Shown here piece after piece: positions 12,801 through 23,379 of a stretch of 64,000 nucleotides of DNA. The stretch covers positions 1,488,001 to 1,552,000 of the forward strand of contig JAQOTA010000071.1 in NCBI GenBank assembly GCA_029532415.1, given 5' to 3'. The stretch's first letter is position 1, and the number at the start of each line of letters is the position of its first letter. A program made the position numbers and the translations under genes. Source of the stretch: Marasmius tenuissimus (Eukaryota > Basidiomycota > Agaricomycetes > Agaricales > Marasmiaceae). The notes beneath the pieces were generated by a model. That model was not told the DNA's origin. It ran no database searches and worked only from the letters and a program-made list of their open reading frames with translations.

Positions 12801-14358
12801 ATGTCGCCCGCTTTGCTCCCCGTCTGCCTTGCAAACGTTGCGATTGAGAGCCTCCTCTATGGCATCTTCTTCATCCTTAACGCTGTATCACTCGTGCTTG
12901 TACTGCAATCACTCCCTCGGTATCAGCCCAACACGGGTCTACGGCCCATGTCGTCTCTCAAACGTGTCGTCTCTGTCTTGAGGAAGCCAATGTTCATTGG
13001 ATCAGCTCCTCTTTTCATAACAGTGACCGCCGTGAGTCTCTTGTCTTGCTATTCCTCTCCGATAACCCAGGATTACTCCAGTCCCCTTCCGCTGACTGCT
13101 TCCCGCTCTAGCACTGGATTTGTACCGTCCTCCGAAGCTTCGAAGCCTTCGTCTCCTTCAAGAACGGGACTGAGCCAACGAACTACTATCTAGATGTATC
13201 ACAACCCACGTATATTGCAAAGTCTGGCCTTATGTTTGCGTCAGTGATAATCAGCGATAGTATGATGGTATGTGACTTCGAATCTGAATTCTGAGAAGCA
13301 AAGAATTCACATAGGCGCTCTCCAGGTCTACCGCCTTTGGGTGGTTTGGAACTACAACTACAGGATTGCTGTATTGCCTTTCCTCAATATTTTGGCTTTC
13401 GTGGGTACGCACTCGCTTGGACTCGCAAATTGCATGAGTCACTGATTGATAGCGGCCACGAACCCGATGTTGCAGCTTGCGGGATTGGAACGACTCGTCT
13501 ATACGCAGTCGCCCCTTCCGGTATGGCCCTTATCCACTATCCGGAGGCCACGAGCTGGGTAATCGCCGATGTTGTCCTGTCCATGTTGTACGTCTGGAAA
13601 CATTATCTCGTTGAATTATGTGTCCTCACCTGGTTTACAGCACGAATACATATAGCACAAGTATGTGTCTACCTCCGACAGCTCTAACGATGTACTGGCT
13701 CTTACGATGTACTGGATCTAGCTCTGATTGCATATCGTATATGGGTCACCCACCGAACCAGCCACGCCCACGGAAGAGTTTCCATGACAGGATCAACAAA
13801 CATCATGGTTCGTCGTCTCAGCCCAATGAAGGAACCACACCGTTACTCACGTTTGCCTTTGCCTCCTTGACCTGCAGGCTGCACTAGCGATGTTCGTTGA
13901 GAGTGCTGTTCTTTTCAGGTAAGCTCGAGTGAAGCCCCAACCGATCTCTACCCTCTTCTTACGTTCTTGCCGCACTCCTCCCTGTCACTCTCAGTGCCTG
14001 GGTCCTCTTTTTCACCTCTCTTTACCTTGCCAAATCGAGCCTAGAATCCCTCGCAGAGGACAACATCGCCGTCATGGCCGGAATCGCTTTCAGTCTCATC
14101 AACGTTCGCATCGGGCTTCGACGGTCAAAGAACATGTCAGCACACAGTACAAACGTTACCACTCAACACAGTAATCGTCCAGGTCCAGGAGATGTAGAGG
14201 ACCTAGCATATCCCATGCGACCTATGTCCGTTCATGTCCACCAGGTCAAGACCGTGACGAGCAGCACGCCCGACGACTCGGATTCGAAGAATGTTGTGGC
14301 GCTGGATGTGGATTTGAAAGATGATACGACGTCAAATCGACATTCTGTCGATATTTGA
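12801..14358 (+). CDS. Seven-TM fungal membrane protein, family member B
   Basis: Eight exons (12801..13031, 13112..13267, 13326..13404, 13476..13587, 13641..13660, 13722..13807, 13878..13918, 13995..14358) give 362 aa with all phases consistent. The key segments line up with gene A: ESLLYGIFFILNAVSL in TM1, HWICTVLRSFEAF and SQPTYIAKSGLMFASV in exon 2, VYRLWVVWNYNYRIAVLP in exon 3, the 20-nt exon 5 encoding TNTYST, LIAYRIWVTH in exon 6, FVESAVLF in exon 7 and GIAFSLINVRIGL in the last exon. The C-terminal tail is Thr/Ser/Asp-rich. Exon 4 starts at 13476; a closer AG would break the frame. Function unknown. Confidence 0.82.
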
Positions 14359-14693
14359 TGGAGGGGGAAGGGGGAGGGAGAGGAGTACTTGCACGAGCTT
14401 GTGCATGACGACGTCCGTTTTAAAATTGCTCCGCCAACTTTTTCTGATGCAACGGTACTGGGTAGGAACTTCCGAAATCCGAAATCCGTTCATCTTCTCC
14501 GAGTCGTACTTGAATGGTTATACATTCGTTCATAAGTAAAAATACGAAGCTACTTCGAAAACGGGGATAAATACGAATAGTAAAGAGCTTAAATCTACAT
14601 CGTTTGATAGTCCATAGGTGTCCAGTGTGGCTTTCATCTCGGCAAACAAACGCTTTACACTCCACAGAATAACAACACTCGTGGCCGTTATCA
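14359..14693. other. Convergent 3' region
   Basis: Space between the stop codons of seven-TM gene B (plus) and the MARVEL-like gene (minus). Probably 3' UTRs and terminators; no feature recognised. Confidence 0.4.
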
Positions 14694-16410
14694 TCACCGA
14701 TATCCGGCATAGCTCTCGTAACTGGGTGGTCCATTGGATGGTGGTGCTCCATACTGTGAATTGGTTTGAGCCGATGATATATTCGCTCTGACAGCAGCGT
14801 AGGGGTCTGCATATTGCATTGTCCGACTGACTTGGGGTCCAAGGTCCGGCTCAGGAAGTGACGGTGGGGTTGCGCTGGCCCGGGATGGAGAATGGGCTCC
14901 AAATCCAGTTGGCGCAGGATCTGAGAAAGCGCCGTAGGCATCCATGCTAGGACGGCCAGCGGCAACGGGTGTAGAGGAATAGGTGGAGGTATAAGGGTTC
15001 GATGTGGGTGCTGACGAGGCAGCGGAGTATCGGTTGGAGTCGGTGAATGGATTGGAGGTGTTTTCAATCGAGTTGGCCCGTACGGGAGGGATATGATGGT
15101 ATGATGCTTCCTCGTCATCCTCCTCATGAGGATCGTGCAAGTCATCAACGGGACGCTCAAATGGTGGGTCTCGAGGCCCAATAAGCTTCCCTTGGCGCCA
15201 ATTCATGATCAGAAGACCGAGGGAGGCAGCCCAGAACGCTGTCAAAGTTTACAATTTACGTTGAACATGGGGTAGTCATGTCACTGAGGTCATTTGAGAC
15301 TCACCAAACGCCAACCACAGGAAAATACCGGCTGCCTTTTTTGTTGAGCACCAACCCTTCAGTCCGTTCTTGAAGTCGTCACCCTTGTCCGCATTCTTGT
15401 CTTTCTCCGGGTCCTTACATCCGGACTGTGTCCAAGCTGAGATTGTGACGATGAAGCTAGGAGTAGGCGTCAGAAAATCGAAGAGTAGCCTCGCTATCAA
15501 CACTAGAACTCACGCAATCAACAGGCTTGCTGTCGTACCCGTACCCGTGAGAATGAACCCGACGCGTACCTCTTTCAAAGCACGCGCCAATCTTACGACC
15601 TTGTCATACTTTTCGTATACAACGGGCACGGCCATCATGAATGCTGACAGGAAAATTCCCATGATGGTAATGAATAGCGTGAAACCAGACAGCCCAGCTG
15701 TTGAAAAGCGCGTCAACTGGGGGTCTTCCAGTGCGGAGAAGTAAAACTCATGAATCTAGACGTACAAGGACCAACACCCCATTTTGCTTGGAATGAAGCA
15801 ACACTGGCAAAGCACGCCATTGCTAGGAAGTTGAAGAATATCTGGGAGGTGTGGAACACGATAGCCGGTTTGGAAATGATCATCTATGGAGAAGGAACGC
15901 GTTTTGTGAGTCTTCAAGTCGACCGAACGAGATAAAAGTTGGATGAACCCAAAGCCATAGGACCCAAGCAACAGGAATAAGGAGCAAGAAGGCGAGTTGG
16001 GCATCGTCGGAGGTCACAGACATGTAGGCAGAGCGCTCGAAGGAGGAAGTTGGAGGAAGACCAACATTGATTACGTAATATGAGAGAAACCGCAGCTTCT
16101 GTTACTGTATGCGTGCCGTTGGCGAAAGGCCGAGCAAATGTTTTTTTCAGGCCCAAACTGCCCGTTATATGGGCGCAGACACACATGTGAGTCACAGGAC
16201 GGCGTTGAAGTGAATGTGGGAGAGTAGGGTGCCCAATGAAATCCAACAACGATATGGAGGAGATAACAAGAGAGAAGAACCTGAACTCACGTCGTCCTCA
16301 AAACCGACATGCCCACCGCTTCCAACACCTGCACCAAAGCTACTCTTCGAGGGTCTTCCGCTGGGTGTGATCTTCGTAATTCCATCTTTCACCCGGTCAA
16401 GAAACGACAT
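14694..16410 (-). CDS. MARVEL-like four-TM membrane protein
   Basis: Exons complement(14694..15238, 15305..15456, 15515..15755, 15803..15883, 15949..16035, 16291..16410) give about 408 aa. A short N-terminus (MSFLDRVKDGITKITPSGR) precedes four hydrophobic stretches: LAFLLLIPVAWVLWLW, IVFHTSQIFFNFLAMACFAS, FTLFITIMGIFLSAFMMAVP and LGLLIMNW, with a Cys-containing loop QSGCKD..KGWCSTKK before the last helix. The long C-terminal tail is Pro/Ser/Tyr-rich and probably cytoplasmic. Four helices with a short conserved loop suggest a MARVEL-type protein of the plasma membrane, but this is by topology only. Intron 1 (255 nt) is much longer than the others, so a small exon or later start (ATG at 16022) is possible. 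Confidence 0.65.
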
Positions 16411-16993
16411 GGCGATAAAAGATTTTGTTGTATAGAGCTCGTTTGGATTTGTTTCGGTCCTATTCAAGGGAGAATCGAGGACTCCAAGACGAGTTGAGAG
16501 GTCAAAGTTTGGTCGTAGAGGGTCGTAAGAGCGTCCGAGATAGATTGGACGATGGAGGTTATAAGGAAAGAGTTACGCAGTAATTATGCCACAAGGCAAC
16601 CCCACCAGCAGTGATATCCGTAGCACGGGTGGCTATGTCATTCGTCACAGCAATGGGAACGGCTAAGCCGGAACTCCCTCGGCAACTCCGCTCAGCGCTC
16701 AGGGCACCCAGGGCTGCTCAGGTCTAGTCCCATGGCAAAACGTCTCGTTCATGACAGGTCGCATGAGGTCTTGAAGTTCATAAATACTGGGAGAAGTACA
16801 TATACACATTCACAGAGAAATCCGAGTTCACGCCCAAAAATTCTTGGCCTTGCTCAACGATTAGCCACAAACTTGCCGCACCGCCTCAAACTTCCCTAAC
16901 CGTGCTGCCGACATCCGTATGTCCGTACCTGTTCAGTGTTCTCCGCAGCGTCACTCCAGAGTGCTCATCAGCACTGCTAACCAAGTCTCACCG
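16411..16993. other. Intergenic, nothing recognised
   Basis: Upstream region of the MARVEL-like gene and downstream region of the first SH3 gene, both on the minus strand. Only short, unsupported frames. Confidence 0.4.
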
Positions 16994-17729
16994 TTAACGG
17001 CGCAGCGGACCACGCATAGTTGTAGCCCGACTTGGTGTGTGTCTAGGTTTAGTTGGTACGACCCTCTTCGGAGGTGGAGGTCGTCCAGCTGCAACTCCAA
17101 CATCTATTCGATCCACATAACTTGAAGGGAACAATCCCTCTTGCCCGTTCACCCTACCCGTCCACCAATCTCCGGTCGTTTCCTCCACAATTTCGATTAT
17201 GTCACCCGCGTTGAAGGATAATTCATCAGGATTCTATAAGTGGGAGAGACGAAGGCAGTGAGCATTAGTATTGAGTATAGATATAGAACCCAGGGGTCTT
17301 GGAGAGTGTCCAAGGGAACCCGACAATTGGACGCACCACCCCAGATTCGTTGTAGCACCAGATCGCTCTGCAAGTTGGCAGATCGGAAGTCTCTGTGGGC
17401 GGTGTCGGACGTGGGGGTAGGCGAGGGGAAGGTGAGCTCGACTCGATCGTCTCCTCTGAGTCTTGAGGAGGTGGAAGAATGGGAGCAAAGGGCGTAGGGA
17501 CACCCCCACTGGGACGCCTGATAGGCTGTAACGACGCGACGCGCCTTGTTGTAACTTTCTCGAATTGTTGAGAATTGATGTTCGCCAGAGTAGAGAGGAA
17601 CGCTGAAGCCTGCGATTCCTGGAGGTAGTTTTCTGACACTAGGAAGTCAACGTTTTTCTCTATCTGTTCAACGACGTGAGCAAGGAGTGCGGATTTTTCG
17701 CCATCAAGGGAAAGGACAGCGACAGTCAT
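16994..17729 (-). CDS. Small SH3-domain protein, Lsb1/Lsb2 (Pin3) type, short copy
   Basis: Exons complement(16994..17233, 17337..17729) give 210 aa. Residues 1-60 form a helical N-terminus ([20 protein letters not shown]) like the coiled N-terminal part of Lsb proteins. A Pro-rich linker follows, then one SH3 domain: CRAIWCYNE, the acidic [38 protein letters not shown]. The C-terminus is short, basic and Pro-rich. Lsb proteins bind the WASP homologue Las17 and restrain actin nucleation at endocytic sites; that role is taken from the family. The copy lacks the glycine-rich tail seen in its neighbour. The single intron falls inside the SH3 domain at the same place as in the paralogue. Confidence 0.85.
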
Positions 17730-18231
17730 GATGGAATCTTTGGGAAAGAAGAGGTCTCCGACCGACTTTAAATCTTTCCCTATGAGGAGCCGAAACGCGG
17801 TGCGGGATTGGGGAAATTACGGCTTGACTACGTGGTTTTTCAGCTTTTGTTATTGAGAGATCGTTGTCAAACGCACCCGCACTGATGATCAACTGGCATT
17901 TGTGGAAAAGAACATCACAGAGCCTGTACTCAGCCAATGGAATCTGTCGTCAGGTCGATTGAGTTCAAGGGGTGGTACTCCTTGATGATGATGGGCGAAG
18001 CGCTCGGGAAGGAAATGACTTGAACGGCACCGACAGAACAAGGTTACACCCGTTGGTTATCCAGAATAATGTTCGGGATTCCGCTTCGTGTCTTACAGCG
18101 AACATCCCTCGAAGCATGCAAGCGAATGTGGATGGAATAAAATGATCGAGGAAGCGATACAAGAGAGCGAGAGTGCAACCCAATAGATAGATAAATATCG
18201 TGGATGTTGGTAATCTAAACCGACGAGACGC
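17730..18231. other. Intergenic spacer between the SH3 paralogues
   Basis: About 500 bp containing the promoter of the short SH3 gene and the 3' end of the longer one. No further gene seen. Confidence 0.4.
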
Positions 18232-19169
18232 TCAGAATATCGCGCGAACAAGACCGCCACCGATAGCCGAACCAGCACCTTAGAGAGTTGTCAATAACGA
18301 ACACGACGTACATAACCGAGCGTAGATACTGACCGAAACCAACTCCTCCGGCGGCACTGTGAGCCATCTACCAAAGAGGGTAGAACATTGAGTATCCGCG
18401 CCACGACTGGTAAAGGAACGCTACCCACCGTATTCCCATACTTCCCAAACTTATTCTTTTTCTTCTCCTGTCCCTCGTCCTGCTGCAGTCCGATGCTGTT
18501 CGTTCCCCCACCAACAGCTGGCGGTTGGTTAGCACTAGCGTGTGCAGCTCCGAACGGTCTGTATACGGGTTTCTCGTTGATGCTATTGTGTTGACTAATT
18601 GGGGGCGGTACAGCACGAGAGGGCAACGCAGGTGCTTGAACCTTCTCCACGTAACTCGACGGGAACAGCGCTTGCTTCCCGTGCACCCTACCCATCCACC
18701 AGTCTGCATTTGTTTCGTCGACGATTTCTATTATGTCTCCTACTGAGAAGGATAGGTCGTCGGACTCCTATTAATATTGGATATGAATTCGTTTCTACGT
18801 ATGTAATGGGAGAAGAAGAAGACGTACTGCGCCATGCTCGTTATATGCCCAGAGAGCTTTACATGTAGGAAGCTGCGAGGGCGAGGCTACTGGCGCCGGT
18901 GCGTGTGCAGGAGGTGCTGGTGCCGGTGCCGGTGCTACGTTTCTTCGAGCGAACGGTGAAGGTGCTGCTACTGAGGGTGTCGGCATTGAGCGAGGGGCCG
19001 CTGCCATTGTCTGGCCAGCATTGACAGTCGACAACTTGTTCAACAATGTTGATGCATCCGCCTGGGTGATGTAGTTTTGAGAGATGAGGAATTGAACGTT
19101 GCTTTCTATCTGAGAAACAACGTGAGAGAGAAGAGCGTCTTTCTGAGAGTCGCCAGACATGACTGTCAT
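18232..19169 (-). CDS. Small SH3-domain protein, Lsb1/Lsb2 type, full-length copy
   Basis: Exons complement(18232..18278, 18334..18367, 18429..18767, 18828..19169) give 253 aa. The layout is a helical N-terminus ([20 protein letters not shown]), an Ala/Pro linker with repeated APAP, an SH3 domain ([46 protein letters not shown]), a Pro-rich region and a conserved end [12 protein letters not shown] + [20 protein letters not shown] + LVRAIF. The glycine/alanine tail is encoded by two very short exons of 34 and 47 nt. The start was set at MTVMSGDS by comparison with the neighbour's MTVAVLS; another ATG lies three codons in. It is the upstream member of a direct tandem pair, so duplication is clear. 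Confidence 0.87.
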
Positions 19170-19429
19170 CGAAAGAAAAGAGAATGATTGGAAATGTGTG
19201 GCAGTTGTCTGTGCCCCTGTCACCGAGATCGGCTAAACAGTCGTGGCTGTGTTACAATGGGGGTTAGGGTCAAGGTCGAGGCTGTTCTCGTCGCGCGGAG
19301 CGTCGTGCAGCGCTTTGACATTGCACACGCGGGTTCATACATCAAGATACACTTTGACTACCTAAGCTACCTAAGTATAGTCTGCCAAGTATAATCACAG
19401 GAAAAGGGAACTTGTGATCGTACAAAAGA

Positions 19430-21087
19430 TCAGTAGTATCGAAACACGTAAGCCTCGTCAATGAACGTAAAGGCAGGTGCCTTTCCACCAACAAACGCCA
19501 ACCCATCGTTTCCAGCTCCGCGCACAGTCACCTCATAGTAAGCCCACGGCATATATCCAGTGTAAAACGTCTCGATTATTTGGCCATTCCACACGACGGA
19601 CACAAACGCGTCTTGTTCACGTTGTTTCCCGCTGTACGTGCTCTGGAGGAAGAACTGGATCTTGTACTCTTCGCCCTTTTTCGTTCGGATCGGATGAGCG
19701 TACGTGAGTGTCCCCGAAAGGCTATCTGAGCCGTATGCAGAGCCCAAGAGGCCGACACCAGTACCATGATAGGCGTAGTACTCGTAATGGAAGATCGACG
19801 CGTCGTAGTTTCCACCACGGGGAGATGTTCCAACCCAGTCGCTGGTCATGTTGGTGAAACAGAACGCCGCCCCACCAGCGCACTGGTACTTCTCGAAGTC
19901 GCCGTCGGTGATGAGATTGGTGCGGCGATACCCACGAGAGAGCGTGACGGAAATGTCGCTTTGACCTGTGTTTGTAGCCGTCGATGCATTGGTTGGGATG
20001 TAGTACTGAGGGAAGAAAGCTATCAGAGACGTCTTCAAAACTGTCATGCGGTTTGCATACCATGGAGCAGGTATAGGAGTGGGGTTTGCCATTCTTGAGG
20101 GCTCTCCAGATGTTGAAGTACTTGCATGCACCTCCAAGCCGGTCAATTCCTCTTTTGTTGCATTCCTGGGCACATCTTTGGGGGTCATAGCGGCTCAGAA
20201 GGACAAATCCCATGTACTAAGAGAGAACAGTCAGCCAGACTCGAGACAATCTACGATGTCCACTCACATGAGGTGCGTTATTTGCAGCATCGACAGGGCC
20301 GAAGACTTGTTCGTAGCCTTCGACAGCAATGGCCTCCTGGGTGGCCCCTTCCAAAGCCCAGCCCGAGCTGTGCTGGATGTACGATCCGTTTTCACCTTTG
20401 AACGTCTTCTCGTCTGCGGTGTGGACGTCTCCAAACGCGGCGCACTTCAAGGTCGACTGGTCATTATTTCTCTCATAGTATAAGTTGACAAAGGCTATAT
20501 GAATGGGATCAGGGATGTGCTTCCTGTGAATGGCGAGGTGGGCTTACCGCAATCAGGAACACTTTCACAGAATGCCAGACAGGGCTCCACGTTGTAGCCG
20601 TTGTCCGGGACGAGGGTGTATGTGAGGTAGGAAGTCCCTACGACAGACGCATCCCGAGCCGTCGCGTCCAAGCCGGTACCGTTGAAGACTTGAACCCAAT
20701 TATTGTCAGTGCGTCTGTTGCTTGCGCGAGTTACGAGACGCCTTCCGACGGTGCTGTGCTCCTGCTGAGCAGAGTCGAGGATTCGGCCATCGACAGCAAC
20801 GACGGAGGTGCCAGGGGCCGTTTGGTCTGGAGCCGCGTTCGTAGGCACCCTACTCTTTTGATTGATAGAGTCTATGGTGGAAGTGATGGTATCTCCGTCG
20901 GTTGGATTGCTCGTCGGGACGAAGGAGCTAGAGTCGACTTCATCGGGTGCGCCTTGGTAGGCTGGGTACACTAAAGCTCCTACAAGAGGAAATCAATGAG
21001 GACAAACGAGGTAACACGGGTCTTTTGCTCACCAGCACAGGCCACGGAGAGTGCGGCGAGAGACAGTAGATGGGACACAGGGAACAT
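19430..21087 (-). CDS. Secreted protein of the fruit-body-specific-protein type
   Basis: Exons complement(19430..20005, 20061..20216, 20268..20494, 20548..20979, 21033..21087) give 481 aa. It begins with a signal peptide (MFPVSHLLSLAALSVACAGA). The body has two Cys-containing modules of a family I know from basidiomycete fruiting bodies: GTSYLTYTLVPDNGYNVEPC..FCESVPDC followed by AFVNLYYERNN, and a GFVLLSRYDPQRCAQECN..CKYFNIW module. The C-terminal 190 residues form a beta-rich domain starting at LITDGDFEKYQ, resembling a carbohydrate-binding-like fold. It is probably a cell-wall or extracellular matrix protein; no catalytic motif is visible. Five Asn-X-Ser/Thr sites suggest glycosylation. 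Confidence 0.82.
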
Positions 21088-22024
21088 CAGACGAAACCCT
21101 TCAATCTGAGAGCAGACAAAGGTGGGGTCCCAACACCATGGCCCTCATATTTTTATACTTCAATTACCAGGCTGAGGCACCCGAGTACGAAGAGTCTTTC
21201 CGTCATCCAAGGTTCTCGAGTTCGGAATTGAAAGACCAGGTGTCGGGAATCACGGACTGGAGAAGCTTCTAGCTGCCGTTTAGTTTACGCTGTGACCATG
21301 TATATCGGACAGACAGAAGTTGAGTAATATCCTCATGTATTGTCTGGTACTAGTAACTGTCCACTGGAACATTCCCATCAACAATAAGAGTAAGGCATTA
21401 ATGCCAGACACACCTGTAGCAGTGTTTCCGACCTCATACGACCCTCCGTTCCAACTTAAATGCCAATCCGTGACTACGAGGCGGAAGGTTGTCTTTGAAG
21501 ATAGACAATGACTTGGATGGTGGAGGTTGTGGACCAGAGACTTTTGTCCGGGCCGGGCCGGGGTCCTGCCAAATAACCAAATCGCATACAGTACCGAAGC
21601 TTCCGTGGGTGCTGGTATGAGTGAGGAATGAGGACAGTAGAGGAAAATGGAAACGACGCGTTGAAGGAGATGGAAGTCGGGACCAGAGACGCGTCGCGGT
21701 GATAGCGGATGTTGATAGCCGAGGATCGCACAACGCACACCCTGATTGAGATTAGATATTCCTCGTGATCTTAGGGTTTGAGATACCAAAATCAGGACAC
21801 TCTGAAATTCAGGAGACTCCGCGTCTCTTTCTTCCATACCTCTTGGACGTGGCGTCTCCATCCAGCGCGAAACCCTCCAATTCGGGGCAGGTAGTGCACC
21901 CATGGTCTTCGAGACGAACCAGTAGCGGCCGGGGCTGAGAGGGCACTGGTCAAGTCAAGACAGGGCCTTAAGGACCAAGAAAGACGTCTATGAGTGTACC
22001 ATTTGCCAAATCTCACGCCAAAAG
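21088..22024. other. Intergenic, nothing recognised
   Basis: Upstream of the secreted-protein gene (a TTTTTATACTT stretch near 21150 may be its TATA-like element) and downstream of the carrier gene. Short frames on the minus strand do not join into a plausible gene. Confidence 0.4.
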
Positions 22025-23127
22025 CTAACTCCCTACACCGGAGGTTATCAGTCCACCAACTACCCACTCATATACCCCAAGAAACACTGCTCCTCCAGCA
22101 GATATCCACATCGTCCGAGGAACAACACCGGAGAATAGTGCTCTCATACCTTCCGTTCGATATATGGTTGTGAGTCGGGTGTGTAAAGAAAGCCTCGCCT
22201 CGCCAGATGTCTAGAAAATACTGAGTGGGTTAGAGAGAAATAAAAAAAACACGAGGGCTCACCCGAAGATCCAGCATCACTCGTGTTTTTAACACGTCCA
22301 AAGGTGTCGTGAGAGCAGCCGCGAAGCCTCCTGCAATGGAACCGCATATCGCAGCTTCATGCGGGTAGAGACGCGGCTTGTCTGTAGGTCTTCCGAGATA
22401 GTTTCCGAGACGCGTTTTGAGGAACTCATACAGAGGAAACTGAATGGAAGTAAATGGAATCTGGAATGGCCAGAGCTGAGCTCTTTTAGATGTGAATAGA
22501 AGGTTTCGACGTACCTCGCGCATCGCTGTTATGCCAAAGCCTCTATATAGTCCACTGAAACCTTCATGTGCAATCGTCATTCTGAAGGCTGACAGAGAAG
22601 ATTGATTTGTAGCCCCAAATCTAGCTGTTTGGGCTCGTGTTTTGATTACTTCTGTTGGTACGCGTACGAGGCACGCAGCCTAGTGATTGAAGAACGAATT
22701 GGTGTCATGAATGACTCGGTAGAATATAGCAGAACAAGACCTCGTACGACTTCTCCAATGGACGCTGCAATCATATGGTTGAGCGGGATTGCAACATTGG
22801 GATTTGTGGACAACAGTGTTGGGGGCAAATTATGCTTGAGCGTATCATATGTCGTGAAGAAGACTGCGGCTCCCGGTGCACTTCCAACCACAACGCTTCC
22901 AACTCCTTTATAGATGCCTTTGAATCCTCCAGCTTGTGCGAAACCTTGTGACGACTGCAAGCGCGTCTTGATAGTGTCAATAGGAAAGAAGAGAAGGTCG
23001 ACAGCAGTTCCCGCCGCACCGCCAGACTATCGCGAAGTTTTTAATAGCAATCAATAGAGCTGAGTAGTGGACCCACGATTAGAGATTGGACGAATGAGGG
23101 CTTCAGCCCGTCCTGCGATGCGGACAT
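22025..23127 (-). CDS. PET8: Mitochondrial S-adenosylmethionine carrier, Pet8/SAMC type
   Basis: Exons complement(22025..22210, 22263..22460, 22515..22679, 22748..23026, 23077..23127) give 292 aa, the usual carrier length. Three mitochondrial-carrier repeats are visible, each with its PX(D/E)XX(K/R)X(K/R) signature: PIDTIKTRLQ, PTEVIKTRAQ and PLDVLKTRVM. The spacing and the phrases ASIGEVAACLVRVPTEVIKTR and GVVPRTMWISAGGAVFLGVYE fit the SAM carrier subfamily. It would exchange SAM and S-adenosylhomocysteine across the inner membrane. The gene is divergent from the first aminopeptidase gene with about 250 bp between starts. Confidence 0.9.
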
Positions 23128-23379
23128 GAACGTTCGGATGAAGGCGGATATTGGCGCCCAACTCTTTGCCTAGCGCTTAGGACTGGCTGAGCGCCTCTTG
23201 ACCAAAGTTGACCCCATACCTCCACCAACGTCCGGAGCTCCCTCAAGCGACCTCGTAATATCGGGTCAGTCTCATTCTAAACTGGACTCTTGCTACATAT
23301 ATGTCGTGACTTACTGGCTCTTTCCTCAGCGATAACCCTTTAGAGCTCATTACGCGTGTGCTTATCGTCCTTTGTCCCC

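Noticed and set aside
13453..13475. Apparent frameshift between exons 3 and 4 of seven-TM gene B
   Set aside because: Using the acceptor at 13474-13475 instead of 13451-13452 restores the frame, so no mutation is needed.
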